Position numbers and translations under genes: made by a program | DNA from: Mytilus galloprovincialis | Taxonomy: Eukaryota > Mollusca > Bivalvia > Mytilida > Mytilidae | Direction of reading: 5' to 3' | NCBI RefSeq assembly: GCF_965363235.1 | Contig: NC_134841.1 | Coordinates: 62,269,078-62,333,077 of the forward strand | Length of the DNA: 64,000 nucleotides | Notes under the pieces: model-generated | The model's input: only the letters and a program-made list of their open reading frames with translations | What the model was told of the DNA's origin: nothing | Databases searched by the model: none | In this document: positions 1-11,400 of the stretch, in pieces | Layout of the letters: every line of letters begins with the position of its first letter | How positions within the stretch are numbered: the stretch's first letter is position 1

Positions 1-716
1 CTTTGAAGAAAGTTGATGGCGACCTTCATTTCATTCATTGAATCAACGCTCGGAGAACTTTGGTCTATTTTTTCTTCAAGACTGCCAAGTCGGCTTTCAA
101 TATTTTGCAAATTGGCGGGGGGTCCTCGACTTTGTTCAGACATTGTGTCGACTTTGGTCTTTAAGTTCTCAACTGATTTGACTGTTTCTTTCAAAGCATC
201 AATGTCACGTGAATGTTTCCCAATGGCCGCGACTGTGTCTGCTAGCTGTCGTTGCAATGAACTGTAAATTGATGTTTGTACGGAGGACTGTGATTGAAAT
301 TTGGCGGCAATATCCAGCATTTGCGATTGTAAAGTAGCTAGTTTGGGAGTACTTCCTTCAGAAATACTAGATTTCCAGCTTTTAACCTCATCCATGAATC
401 CTTCCAGTCTAGCTATACTTTCTCTTGTAGAATCTAGTTTTGACTGCATTTCTTTTGTCAAATCTTTTAGGTCCTTAGATTCAGTATTTAGTTTTGTAAA
501 TTGGCCACTGAAAACTTCAGTGATTGTGTTTAGTCGTGCATTCGTAGAATCGATCCCCGACTGCATATGCATTATTGAATGGGGTTCGTCTTCAGCCGAA
601 ACTGGTGTTCCAATGTTTTTGCAATTTTGGTCAGGAACAACAAATTCATACCGGCACATTTCAGTATTTGTTCCAACGAACAATACAAGTAATAATCCAA
701 ATTTAAGTAATGACAT
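1..716 (-). CDS. Secreted coiled-coil protein, N-terminal exon (partial)
   Basis: Read on the minus strand, 238 codons stay open from an ATG at 716-714 to the left edge. Residues 1-18 (MSLLKFGLLLVLFVGTNT) form a clear signal peptide, so the product is probably secreted. A short Cys-bounded segment follows (CRYEFVVPDQNC, about residues 21-32). It resembles the start of angiopoietin or fibrinogen-related proteins, where a Cys-x-Tyr-x-Phe-x-x-Pro stretch precedes a coiled coil. Residues from about 45 onward are rich in Leu, Lys, Glu, Gln and Ser with heptad-like spacing and no further Cys, as expected for an oligomerising coiled coil. The C-terminal domain that would settle the family (fibrinogen, C1q or none) lies outside the window. 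A TATA box sits 72 bases upstream of the ATG. No splice site is needed within these 716 bases. I am sure it is coding; the family is inference. Confidence 0.8.
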   Translation of the reverse strand, partial: MSLLKFGLLLVLFVGTNTEMCRYEFVVPDQNCKNIGTPVSAEDEPHSIMHMQSGIDSTNARLNTITEVFSGQFTKLNTESKDLKDLTKEMQSKLDSTRESIARLEGFMDEVKSWKSSISEGSTPKLATLQSQMLDIAAKFQSQSSVQTSIYSSLQRQLADTVAAIGKHSRDIDALKETVKSVENLKTKVDTMSEQSRGPPANLQNIESRLGSLEEKIDQSSPSVDSMNEMKVAINFLQ

Positions 717-787
717 TATTAAAACTTTATCGTTAGACCTGTCTTGAGTTGTTTGTAAAACAATATATGCTTAAGAATGTTCTATGC

Positions 788-797
788 TTTTATATAT
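788..797 (-). promoter_or_regulatory. TATA box of the secreted coiled-coil gene
   Basis: On the minus strand 797-788 reads TATATAAAAG, a near-consensus TATA box. Transcription would start about 30 bases downstream, near 760-767, giving a 5' leader of about 45-50 bases before the ATG at 716. The spacing supports 716 as the true start. Confidence 0.65.
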
Positions 798-1688
798 AAC
801 CGTAATCTTTAGTCTATAAAAAGATGGGGTAAACAAAGGGCTTTAATTTCCTTCTCAAGTCTACATCATACAGACATCTTGGGGACTGATTGAAAGTTAT
901 TTCCTCCCCCAACACAAATCGTTTAGTTATACTTTTACATTTCAGTTTATTACAATTTCAATTAGATACTGTTATTTATTTTTTTTATTAATGTCAACCT
1001 AAATATGTACAAGCAAATTAGAGTCAAATAACTGTAATTTTTGTCAACGGAGTGCAATTATTTGACAATTTGTTTTACACTTTCCACCCATTAAGTCAAT
1101 GAGGGGATTACATCTCTCCGCTAAATACCGGCATTGTCGAATTCATCACCAAATATTTTCGACGTGAATCAAAGTTCTCCATTAAATTATTGTTGTTTGC
1201 AAAAAGGAAGGACAGGATGTTTAAGTTTGTTTTGAAAATTTTATCAGGTAATGTTTTCAGCTTTGATGATGATAGCTTCCATGTTATGTTAAGCGACGGA
1301 TTAAAATTATGAAGGACACAATTTTACGATGTTAATAAGTCGAGTTTTTTTAAAGTACGCATAAATGTGAAAGGTTTCACCAGAACCACTGTTTGTACAG
1401 TAAAATAATAATAAATGTGCGTTTGTTTAAGAAACTCGCGTATGAATCTAAAATTAAGCATCTTGTTTAAAAATCGGACCAGCCTCTTTGCATTTGTTTG
1501 GTCACGATTAAAGTGTTTATACAATCAAGTAAGACTGAAATAGGATATAGGTTACATATCTTTGCAACACCCTAAAATTTACCGTCACTTGTTTTTTTTA
1601 CGGAAGCAAAATAGTGATCCTAAGAATTTAACATGTCTACTGTGTTGACAATTATCGGTATATGGTATAAAGTGATGTATTGTTTGTG
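798..1688. other. Gene-free flank
   Basis: AT-rich sequence upstream of the first gene. I see no splice-consistent exon, no convincing ORF and no clear repeat. Distal regulatory sequence for the secreted-protein gene could lie here, but nothing specific stands out. Confidence 0.5.
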
Positions 1689-1805
1689 AAGAATTGAATG
1701 CTTCTTTTTGTAACTTCATTGGGGTGTAAAATCGTTGACTGAAGTACATTTTGTGTGAAGCGCGGAACAACCCTATGAAGATACAAAAAGAAGCATTCAA
1801 TTCTT
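1689..1805. repeat. Foldback repeat, 31-bp arms
   Basis: The arm at 1689-1719 is the reverse complement of 1775-1805 with one mismatch in 31 bases. They are separated by a 55-base loop. The arms carry the string GAATTGAATGCTTC. This is probably a MITE remnant; I could not define a target duplication. Confidence 0.7.
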
Positions 1806-1921
1806 ATAATTACATTTTTCAGCTAGGATCATGCAAACACGAAATTTATCGTTTTTTTTTTTTATTTATTTTTTTTTTTTATCTAAAGCACCTGTTCACT
1901 TTATTGTTGGACCTCGTGTTA

Positions 1922-2080
1922 CAGTGGCGGATCCAGGGGGGGGGGTTTCCGGGGGTGCGCACCCCCCTTTATTTTTGCCGATCAATGCATTTGTATCGGG
2001 ACATATGTTTTGCACCCCCCCTTTGCCCTGGGTGCCCTGGGTTAGCACCCCCCTTTCGAAAATTCCTGCATCCGCCCCTG
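1922..2080. mobile_element. GGCGGATCC-end MITE, copy 1 (5-bp TSD)
   Basis: The element starts CAGTGGCGGATCCAG and ends with the near inverse TGCATCCGCCCCTG. It is flanked by the direct 5-bp duplication TGTTA (1917-1921 and 2081-2085). The interior is G-rich then C-rich and can fold back on itself. It belongs to a family with at least six short copies here, all with CAG...CTG ends and 5-bp duplications. The CAG start resembles hAT transposons, but hAT usually makes 8-bp duplications. As I recall, a hAT5 subgroup with 5-bp duplications exists. Confidence 0.85.
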
Positions 2081-2123
2081 TGTTATCATGAATGATCATG
2101 AAGTTTTATTGTATAATGCAATT

Positions 2124-2217
2124 CACAGGCACTTGTTTCTGTCAATGTGGGGTATCCATACCATACCAGTACTGGTATGGATAGTAAACCCCACATTGAC
2201 AGAAACAAGTGCCTGTG
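2124..2217. repeat. 94-bp near-perfect hairpin
   Basis: Outer arms 2124-2153 and 2188-2217 are perfect 30-base reverse complements. The centre 2161-2180 is a perfect 20-base palindrome (CCATACCAGTACTGGTATGG). Nearly the whole segment folds into one stem with small internal bulges. It may be a foldback MITE or, if transcribed, a source of a small-RNA precursor-like hairpin; the sequence alone does not decide. Confidence 0.8.
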
Positions 2218-2273
2218 ATGCAATTGCTTAAGGAATAACACGTAATGTGCATTTAGTCAATCAGAATAACGTA

Positions 2274-3380
2274 TCTATACTATTAAACGAGAAGACCTCA
2301 TTTTGGGTGTCGCTTCTCTTCTTTCCACAATACATTAATCAACACGCCTCTGTGTCCTTTAGGTACAGTGCATAGTCGCATTTATCATCCATTCATATGA
2401 TTATTCAGATTGAGTTATTTTGGGAGAAAAACGAGAAAAAAGGCATCCGGATATTGTCCCGTCATTGGACGAAATATTAAGTCAGATTAGACTTCCGGTT
2501 TACGTTTTTCTGTATACTTTGAACATACATATTCTACGAATAAAGTGTATTTTCAGAATTCTATCTGCTATCATTTTCAAGTTTACTATCCATGGCGGTC
2601 ACAGAGTTTATTAAATAGAGAGGGTGTATACTATATCAATGACCACCATGGATCGATTAGTAAACTTAGAATTGAAAGTAAATCATGACACTTTATTTAT
2701 ATCATGTATATAGTATACAGATAAGCGCGAAAATTATTCATGTGAACTTTTGATACATTTCTGAAATTTTCCAATCATTTAATGATTAATCTTTTACAAT
2801 TCAATTGATTACAAAAAAAAAAGAAGGTGTGGTATGATTGCCATGTTGAGACAACTCTCCACAAGAGACCGTCCAAAATAACTATAGGTCACCGTACGGC
2901 CTTCAAAAACGAGCAAAGCCCATACCACATACTCAGCTTTAAAAGGCCCCGAAATGACAATGAAAAACAATTCAAACGAGAAAACTAGCGGCCTTATTTA
3001 TGTACAAAGAAATGACAATGTAAAACAATTCAAACGAGAAAACTAGCGGCCTTATTTATGTACAAAAAATGAACGAAAAACAAGTATGTAACACATAAAC
3101 AAACGACAACCACTGAATTACAGGCTCCTTACTTAAATTGTCATAATATATACTAAAAGTATGTTCATATTGAAATTGAGAGAAAACCAAAAATTCGGAA
3201 TTTTGGAAATAAAGGAGGAGGGATAAAAAAAAAACATTTTCCTGTCCCCAATAACCCATGACTTATGATACTTTTGCTGAAATTCTCCATTCATTCAATA
3301 TTTTATAAAATTCTTCCAACAACACTTTACATACTTTAAACTACGCTCTGAATGCCCGCGATTTCGCGGGTGTGTTCTAG
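2274..3380 (+). mobile_element. Non-autonomous Helitron
   Basis: The 5' end is TCTATACTATTAAACGAG, preceded by A (2273). The 3' end has a 7-bp stem hairpin at 3355-3370 (CCCGCGA / TCGCGGG, two-base loop), six bases, then CTAG (3377-3380) followed by T (3381). A 5' TC, a 3' hairpin close to CTRR and insertion between A and T without target duplication are the Helitron hallmarks. There is no Rep/helicase ORF in its 1.1 kb, so it cannot move by itself. An unrelated dispersed repeat (2823-3130) lies inside. Confidence 0.75.
2823..3130 (-). repeat. Dispersed repeat with a 56-bp internal tandem duplication
   Basis: The segment shares its sequence (minus orientation) with 57062-57245 and with short tails at 27301-27350, 42494-42560 and 52205-52262. 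The shared strings are GAGTTGTCTCATTGG-like and GGCCGTACGGTGACCTATAG. Within it the stretch from AATGACAATG to TTTATGTACAAA is present twice (about 2953-3008 and 3009-3065), a recent local duplication. It lies inside the Helitron. Class uncertain (SINE-like or retroelement tail). Confidence 0.6.
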
Positions 3381-3560
3381 TTATAATGAAACATAAATCT
3401 TATGTAATTATTCACAAATACAATGTTATTTCCAATACCAATATTCCAATTCACCAACGTAACGCCCTCGATTGAATTATTTCAAACTATACAAGTTAGA
3501 GGTTATTAAGGTATTTTTTTTCTTTAGAATCTCGTAGACTGTAAGTTTTGAACAAATAAT

Positions 3561-3663
3561 CAGTGGCGGATATAGAAATTTTCACAAGAAGGAGCCCACT
3601 GACTGCCTAACTTTTTCCTCAAAAAAATGGGGGGCTGCCCCCTAAAATCTAAATCCGCCTCTG
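3561..3663. mobile_element. GGCGGATCC-end MITE, copy 2 (5-bp TSD)
   Basis: It runs from CAGTGGCGGATATAG to AAATCCGCCTCTG, 103 bp, flanked by ATAAT at 3556-3560 and 3664-3668. Shortest copy of the family. Confidence 0.85.
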
Positions 3664-3668
3664 ATAAT

Positions 3669-4914
3669 AATGACTGTTAAAGAGCAGTATATATGTTCTC
3701 TATACCCGTCTGCTTATTTTTGTAGAAAGTGCAGTGAAATTTCAATAACGTAGACATAAGAATTTCAAAAGTTTATATTATTCATACTCAAGTCAGTCGG
3801 TACAACTCTGATACGCTGATATAAATTTGTAACGTGAAAACGGTAAACACATTGAAATCTCTGATCCAAAACAATGCTTTCAACTATAAATTGCATAATT
3901 AGCTGTCCGGCACACTTCCAAACAACAATAAAAATACTTCCTGACAATTAGCCGCGATATAGCCTTTTTGTGCTAATGCGGGGTAAAGCAACCAATAATC
4001 AATCATAATTCTGGCAACAATGAAAAGTAATTTAAAAGGCAAATGATGGAAATAGTTTTGCGATCACGAAAATTTCCAATTGACCTTGCCCTATACAGTC
4101 AATTTTTTACATTTTTTTCGTTGATTTTTCAATCTTTTAAAAAAAATCTTCTTCTTTAGGGACGACATAAAAAAATCAATGAAGGATAAAAAATTAATTC
4201 AAATAGTTTGGGGTGGGGTCAAAATTGCTGCTAGTTTGGTTTACTTTACTTTGATTTTATATATATCCTTATTGGTCAATCAATTTTTGCCAAATTAAGT
4301 TAAGAAAGGAGGGGGGTAGGGGGTCAGTTAGAAAAAAACTATATGAATTAAGTTTTTTATCCTACATAGAACTGTTGATGTCGTCCCTTAAATAACCCTT
4401 AACCTACTAGACCAAATAAATTTAAGGTAAGCCACAACTTTTGATTAAAGTCATAAGTTCCGTATACAATAACCCGCAAAAACTTTAGTTTAATTGTAAA
4501 CAGTGTAAATGTATCAAAGTCAATGAACCATACAAATAGAAGTTTTTAACGACCTTGACTGGCTATACAACCCTTGCACGGTCGCTCAATGAACCATGCT
4601 GAGGGATTGGGCCAAAGCCCTTATATATTCACAATGGAAAAGAGACTTGCAAATGCTAATAAAACTACAAATATCTGACTTAAAATTAGCTTATCCTCTT
4701 AAACTAACTTAATCATAAACTAAAACCTGTAAAGTAAGCAAAAGTTTCAATGTCAACCATGACAGGGTTGAATAATCTCAGTGAAAATAAGATATGCAAA
4801 TACTTATGCATCTGCCTACCAAATATCATTCACATTGACCTACCACTAGTGGTTCTTCTCCAACTAACCTCATCACGACAAAACTACGGGGCGCCGAATG
4901 GGACTCTTGTGATT
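3669..4914. other. Gene-free AT-rich DNA
   Basis: No exon with usable splice sites and no long ORF. I see no repeat that matches another part of the window. Confidence 0.4.
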
Positions 4915-5160
4915 TTGTACTCGAAATTCAATTTTGTACGGACAAAAGTGAGTTTTGTTCAACAAAAATGAGTTCAGTTTAACAAAATTTGTAGCATACT
5001 ACAAATTTAAAATTTTGTCAAGCAAAATTATCTTTCAGTGGACAAAAGTTACTTTTGTCACGACAAAATTCATTTTTGTAACACAGACTTTACTTTTGTT
5101 ACCTAATTTGAAAATTGTGCGACAAATGTCAATTTTGTATGCAAATTTGTTTAGTTTGGA
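4915..5160. repeat. Irregular array of TTTTGT / ACAAAA motifs
   Basis: Over about 245 bases the motifs TTTTGT and ACAAAA alternate at short, roughly 20-26 base spacing, often as ACAAAA-n-TTTTGT pairs, with variable spacers. The array reads as an ORF in one frame, but that reflects the repeated motif, not coding constraint. Confidence 0.6.
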
Positions 5161-5936
5161 TTCTGTGAACTAATTTGCATTGATGGAGTAAAGGAAAACA
5201 GTTCCGGAACGGAAACGATCACTGTCCGGAGTTTGACGAAATTCCGTAGTCCGGAATAAGAAAGGACAAACCCTATTTTAAAGAAAGGTCTTACCGTTCC
5301 TCAATAATGTCAAATTGTAATATGGAATGCTCTTTCAATTTTTAAGGTTAAAAAGATATTGATAAAATCTAATCCATGCATGTTTCATATCATTTATATC
5401 TTATTTATCTGTAAAGAAAGTTGGTGAAACGGAGAAAGGAATATACAGACAGGACAGCCCCCTTGCGATGCCCAGTTTTTGATTTGTCATAATTTGATGA
5501 AACGGATAAATGAACACGCAGACAGGACTGGCCCTTGCGATGCCCAGTACTTGATTTGTCAGTCTACTTATTGTTTTTGGATTGATTAGTTCTAATCGGT
5601 ATCGCTTTTTATTTTCTGCAAGAGTCTGTTTTTAACCAGAGATCCATGATGATTGTCGCTACTAGGTTAATGCTATCGAGAAACATTAACCGTTAAGATG
5701 CTGAGTTATATAAGAACAATTTAAAAGGAATGATGACAAGTTATAGAAATTAAGGTTGAGAAAGAACAACAATTGACTGTTCAGTATATCTATATAGATA
5801 TGTATAAAAAAAGCAATGTCGAAATTTTAGTGAGGTACTGCTACAGTAAATGGACTAATCCCCCCGACTTTGTCACTGATTTTGGTAAAAAAGTTCCACA
5901 CATCTTTAGCTTTTTGAATAATAAATGAAAATCAAA
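5161..5936. other. Gene-free DNA with a short tandem duplication
   Basis: Around 5425-5560 a segment of roughly 72-75 bases occurs twice in tandem. Each copy contains ACAGGAC, CCCTTGCGATGCCCAGT and TTGATTTGTCA. Otherwise nothing recognisable. Confidence 0.5.
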
Positions 5937-6132
5937 CTAGAGGCTCTAAAGAGCCTGTGTCGCTCATCTTGGTCTATGTGCATATAAAACAAAAGACACA
6001 GATGGATTCATGATAACATTGTGTTTTTGTGATTGCGATGTGTTTGTTGATCTCACTTTACATAACATTCTTGCTGCTTACAAGTATCTTTATCTATAAT
6101 GAACTTGGCCCAGTAGTTACAGTGGAACATAT

Positions 6133-6583
6133 GGTCCGAGTACACAGTTATTTCGTAGTGCATTTCTTTTAGACAATAAATGAAAATTTAAAAAATCCCA
6201 CCTGCGCTTTCCCAATAATATTTTTACAGTGTGTTGTACTACTTTTGGGACAAATTATATCAAAATTATAGAAAACTTCATCAGCTCTAACTCAAAATAT
6301 GGACAATCTTATGTTAAGGGGGTCTTGAAATCTTTTGACAGCTTCCGAAGTGCTAATTTTTGACCTTTTTCAGCTGGACCTAATCACTACTTTACATTAA
6401 TATTTATGACCCAACTTTTTTTACAGTGTCATTTCACCCCCCAACTTGCTATATGAGGCATAAAACATGGAGAAATAAATTTGGAAGGGGTATAACAAAA
6501 ATTGGCAAGTAACACACTGTCCACACTAAGGACTATATTCGTGGACAACGAAAATCAAAGGACGATAACTGTGTACTCGGACC
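6133..6583. mobile_element. 451-bp TIR element, copy A
   Basis: Ends are GGTCCGAGTACACAGTTAT and its inverse ATAACTGTGTACTCGGACC. The second copy at 7880-8330 has exactly the same length and, as far as I can read, the same sequence. No ORF of note. The right flank is TAA, the left flank TAT, so a 2-3 bp TA/TAA-type duplication is possible but not proven. Confidence 0.85.
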
Positions 6584-7879
6584 TAATAGGATAGAAAAAG
6601 TTGACCAATCTTAATAAAACTTGGTATGACTAAAGCTTAATATATTACAAGACTGCTTACAAAGTTTCATAGCAATAGGATATATATTATAGACAATATG
6701 ATTAAATCTATATTCAACTTTGCGTGTTAAATTTAGACGTTAAAATTGAGAAATTTCAACTATCAACATTTGGGGCTTTTAAAATTCAAATATTGCAAAA
6801 AAATACTTTTAAAATGCCTTAATATATAATATATCATGTATTTAAAGCAATAGAGTACTCATTTGTTATATCAGACTTAGCATAATTTTTCAAAAGTCAA
6901 ATTTATATGAGCCTGTGCCTAAAAATGGAGGTTTTCCAATGAAGGGGGCCTTACATGAAGATGTAGTATTTTCCAGCAATTTTAAATATGTGAAGCTTTT
7001 TGATTATAAATAATCCTTACATATGTATTTAATGTACTTTAAATGGAAAGAAAACTTACAAATAACATATCATATTAGTTTAAAAGGGTCTTAGGCCAAG
7101 TAAGACTAAAAATAATTTAGGGTCAATTTAGGCCGTAGCACATATTTACATTTAAAAATGCATATTGAAGCTATAGGAAATAAAAATTTGTGTCTTTTCT
7201 ATCATTTCTATACTCAGGTGACATGATACAATAAATCTGAGCACAAAAAGGCTCTTACATTCAACTTTTTTAGCAGACAGTATGGTCTGATACAAAGATT
7301 TTTCACTTTTTAGTGAAAAACTTGCATGCAATTTTAGTCTCAACAGGCTTATATTTGAACCACATGCTATCCTACAGAAGTAAAGAAAGATATTATGTGA
7401 AATGAAACAGGTACAAAAGACATTGTTAAGTGCTTTTTATACAAATTTAGTGAGGTATTTATTATGGACTTCAACTTTTATGTGCCATGCTCCTCACATT
7501 TAACTTGATCCAAACAGGGCGTTAGACGAGGGTCATTTATACAACACATTTTGCTCATATTTTCTGAGATAATCTTCTTTTCTGTAGATTCAGAGTTCAC
7601 AAATGAGTAATAAAACTGGATTAAAGCATAGAAAAACAAAAATTGACACATGAAAACATGTCAGATAGAAAGTCAGAATGCCACTTATGCATCAAAATTG
7701 AAAAAGCTATGAAATGCTTATTTTGACCATATAATGCCAAAATTGGTCATTTTTGCAGAAATTCTATCAAATAAAAGTTTAAATCCTTTAGTTTTATGCT
7801 ATTTGACAAATTGGCACCATCAAATCATTCAGGGAAGTTGCCAAAGTACAGATTCTATATTTCCTGATTTCACCTCTTA

Positions 7880-8330
7880 GGTCCGAGTACACAGTTATTT
7901 CGTAGTGCATTTCTTTTAGACAATAAATGAAAATTTAAAAAATCCCACCTGCGCTTTCCCAATAATATTTTTACAGTGTGTTGTACTACTTTTGGGACAA
8001 ATTATATCAAAATTATAGAAAACTTCATCAGCTCTAACTCAAAATATGGACAATCTTATGTTAAGGGGGTCTTGAAATCTTTTGACAGCTTCCGAAGTGC
8101 TAATTTTTGACCTTTTTCAGCTGGACCTAATCACTACTTTACATTAATATTTATGACCCAACTTTTTTTACAGTGTCATTTCACCCCCCAACTTGCTATA
8201 TGAGGCATAAAACATGGAGAAATAAATTTGGAAGGGGTATAACAAAAATTGGCAAGTAACACACTGTCCACACTAAGGACTATATTCGTGGACAACGAAA
8301 ATCAAAGGACGATAACTGTGTACTCGGACC
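7880..8330. mobile_element. 451-bp TIR element, copy B
   Basis: Near-identical to 6133-6583, same orientation, 1747 bases away. Flanks are TTA on the left and TAA on the right. Identity this high between copies in a degraded host repeat implies recent insertion or a local duplication. Confidence 0.85.
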
Positions 8331-9498
8331 TAATATTTTGTGAAAATTTACAAAATTTATGAAAATTATTAATAATTTACTATAAAGGGCAATAACTCCT
8401 TAAGGGGTCAATTGACCTTTAGGTCTTACATTGCTGTAAATTATTACTGTTTACAGTTTATCTCTATGTATAAAAATAGTTGAGATAATAACCAAAAGCT
8501 GCAAAATTTTCTTATAATTACCAATTGAGGGGCAGTACCCAACAACAGGTTGCCTGAATGGTCTTAAAATTTCAGGGCAGATAGCTTTTCACCAAATGAA
8601 CAATTTTATCTTGTCACATTTCCTCTAGATGCTTTGAGATAAGAGACAAAAACTGTATTTTACCCTATGTTCTATTTTTAGCCATGGTGGCCATCTTGGT
8701 TGGTTGGCATGGTCACCAGACACATTTTTTAACTAGTTACCCTAATGATGATTGTGGATAAGTTTGGTTAAATTTGTCTTAGTAGTTTCAGAGGAGAAGA
8801 TTTTTGTAAAAGATTACAAAAAAAATTTAAATTATTAAAAATTGACTATAAAGGGTAATAACTTCTTACGGGCTCAACTGACCATTTTGGTCATGTTGAC
8901 TTATTTGAAGATCTTACTTTGCTGAACATTATTGCTGTTTACAGTTTATCTCTATCAATAATAATATTCAAGATAATAACCAAAATCAGCAAAATTTCCT
9001 TAAAATTAGAGGCAGTAACCTAACAACGGGTTGTCTGATTCTTCTAAAAATTTCTGGGCAGATAGATCTTGACCTGGTTAACAATTTTACCACTTGCCAG
9101 ATTTGCTTTAAATGCTTTGGATTCAGAGATATAAGCCAAAATCTACATTTTACCCCTATGCCATCTTGGTTGGTTAGCTGGGTCAGCGGACACAATTTAT
9201 AAACTAGATACCCCAATGATGATTGTGGCTAAGTTTGGTTAAATTTGGTCCAGTAGTTTCAGGAGAGAAGATTTTTGTAAAAGTTAACAACGATGGATGA
9301 CAGATGCCAAGTGATGAGAAGGCTCACTTGGACCTTCAGGCCAGGTAGCTAAAAAATAATGCATATAATGAAATTGAACTAAATGAATTCTTTCAAAACG
9401 GGTAAACATTTGTATAGAAAGCACATAAAATTGATGAAAAACTTTCTCAAAGTCTTAAGATTATCAAATCTCAATAGCACAATCTTTGATATAAACAA

Positions 9499-11400
9499 CA
9501 AGAGTGTACACGCCGAATTGTCTCGCCTTCTTTACTTTTCATTGATATTAAGTTGATAGTCCTAAATATAAAGCTTTATTACAACTGTCTCATAAACTTA
9601 ACATTAACAAAGAAAACTAAAAATTGACCAATAAACAATAACAAGAGGCTCTCAAGAGCCTGAATCGCTCACCTTAAATTTTTTGCTTAAATCTTCCATG
9701 AATGATTACGGTATTTTGGGTTTTCAATTTATATAAATGGTTCTTCGATTCTGTCATATCTTCTTCAAAAGCAAAAACAAGAGTGGACACACTAAAATGT
9801 CTCGTTTGTCTCGTGTTCATAATATAATTTATGATGAAAGTATAAAAAAACATTGTATACCCGAAGCATTACATTATTGCTGTTTACAGTTTATTTACAT
9901 CTATAATAATATTCAAGATAATAACCAAAAACAGCAAAATTTCCTTAAAATTACCAATTCAGGGGCGGCAACCCAACAACAGGTTGTCCGATTCATCTGA
10001 AAATTTCAGGGCAGATAGATCTTGACCTGATAAACAATTTTACCCCGTGTCAGATTTGCTCTAAATGCTTTGGTTTGTGAGTTATAAGCTAAAAACTGCA
10101 TTTTACCCTTATGTTCTATTTTTAGCCATGGCGGCCATCTTGGATGGTTAGCCGGGTCACCGGACACAATTTTTAAACTAGATACCCTAATAATGATTTT
10201 GCCCATGTTTGGTTAAATTTGGCTCAGTAGTTTCAGAGGAGAAGATTTTTGTAAAAGATAACTAAGATTTACGGAAAATGGTTAAAAATTGACTATAAAG
10301 GGCCATAACTCCTAAAGGGGTCAACTGACCATTTCGGTCATGTTGACTTATTTGTAAATCTTACTTTGCTGAACATTTTTGCTGTTTACAGTTTATCTCT
10401 ATCTATAATAATATTCATGATAATAACCAAAAACAGCAAAATTTCCTTAAAATTACCAATTCAGGGGCAGCAACCTAACAACGGATTGTCCGATTCATCT
10501 GAAAATTTCAGGGCAGATAGATCTTGACCTGATAAACAATTTTACCCCATGTCAGATTTGCTCTAAATGCTTTGGTTTTTGAGTTATAAGCTAAAAACTG
10601 CATTTTTACCCCTATGTTCTATTTTTAGCCATGGCGGCGTTTTTTGATGAAATGGGAATTAAAACACAAACTTTATTCTAGATACCCTAGGAATCAATCA
10701 GACGAAGTTTGGTTTGAATTGGTTCAGTAGTTTCAGAGGAGAAGATCTTTGAAATAGTTAACGAGGAGGACGACGGACGGACAGACGGACGAGGACGATG
10801 GACGGACAGACAGACGAGGACGACGGACGGACAGACGGACGACGACGGACGCCAAGTGATGGCAAAAGCTCACATTTCCTTTTGGAAAGATGAGCTAAAA
10901 AAGAAGGCCAAGGTCAGATGAACCATGCAAGGCAGACAAGTACAGCTAACAATTCTTTCATACAACAAATATAGTGGAACTATTGCTTAAAGTTTTAAAA
11001 AATCAGACGAAAACACAAAAACTAAACACTGAGCAAAGAACCCTGAAAATGAGGTCATTTGCACGACTGACACATAGATCAATCATATAATATTTGCATA
11101 CACCAAATATAGTTGACCTATTGCATATAGTATGAGAAAAAAGATCAAAACTCAAAAACTAAACTTTGACCACTGAACCATGAAAATGAGTTCAAGGTTA
11201 GACGACACCTGCCAGCTCAACGTGTGCATCTTACAACCCTCCCATACACCGAATATACTAGACCTATTGCTTATAGTAGCTGAGATATGGACTTGACTAC
11301 CAAAACTTAACCTTGTTCACTGATCCATAAAAGAGGTCAAGGTCAAGTGAAAACTGTCTGATGGGCATGAGGACCTCACAATGATTTTTGAAATTTTATA
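9499..11400 (-). repeat. Tandem-unit repeat family, copy 1 (split by an insertion)
   Basis: The parts 9499-9641 and 10903-11400 match the array at 57911-58950, which is uninterrupted at the corresponding point. Units of about 148 bases carry ATGAAAATGAGGTCAAGG, CATACACCAAATATAG and GACCTATTGC. On the minus strand the element ends ...ACTCTTG (9502-9499) followed by T. The segment 9642-10902 is a later insertion. Confidence 0.65.
9642..10902 (-). mobile_element. Hairpin-ended CTTG|T element, nested copy
   Basis: Minus-strand 5' end near 10902 (TTTTTTAGCTCATC). The 3' end is hairpin GGCTCTTGAGAGCC, then CTTG (9645-9642) followed by T. Near the 5' end (10746-10860) sits a GGAC/AGAC microsatellite. 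It interrupts the tandem-unit family, so its borders follow from comparison with 58040-58060. Same family as 5937-9354. Confidence 0.65.

Larger units (their letters stand above)
5937..9354 (-). mobile_element. Hairpin-ended CTAG|T element interrupted by two MITE copies
   Basis: Read on the minus strand, the 5' end is near 9354 (TAGCTACCTGGCCTGAAGG). The 3' end is the hairpin AGGCTCTTTAGAGCCT followed directly by CTAG (5940-5937) and T. The terminal GCTCA-type repeat recurs inverted just inside the 3' hairpin (GAGCGACACAGG), giving asymmetric inverted repeats. Internal blocks such as CTATAAAGGG-CAATAACTCC recur at about 8380, 8850 and 10290. No coding capacity is visible. Same family as 9642-10902, 52283-52801, 53245-53960 and 62822-63517. 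Confidence 0.65.

Noticed and set aside
13..747. Plus-strand ORFs over the first gene
   Set aside because: They are shadows of the minus-strand coding exon, which alone has a signal peptide, an ATG, heptads and a TATA box.
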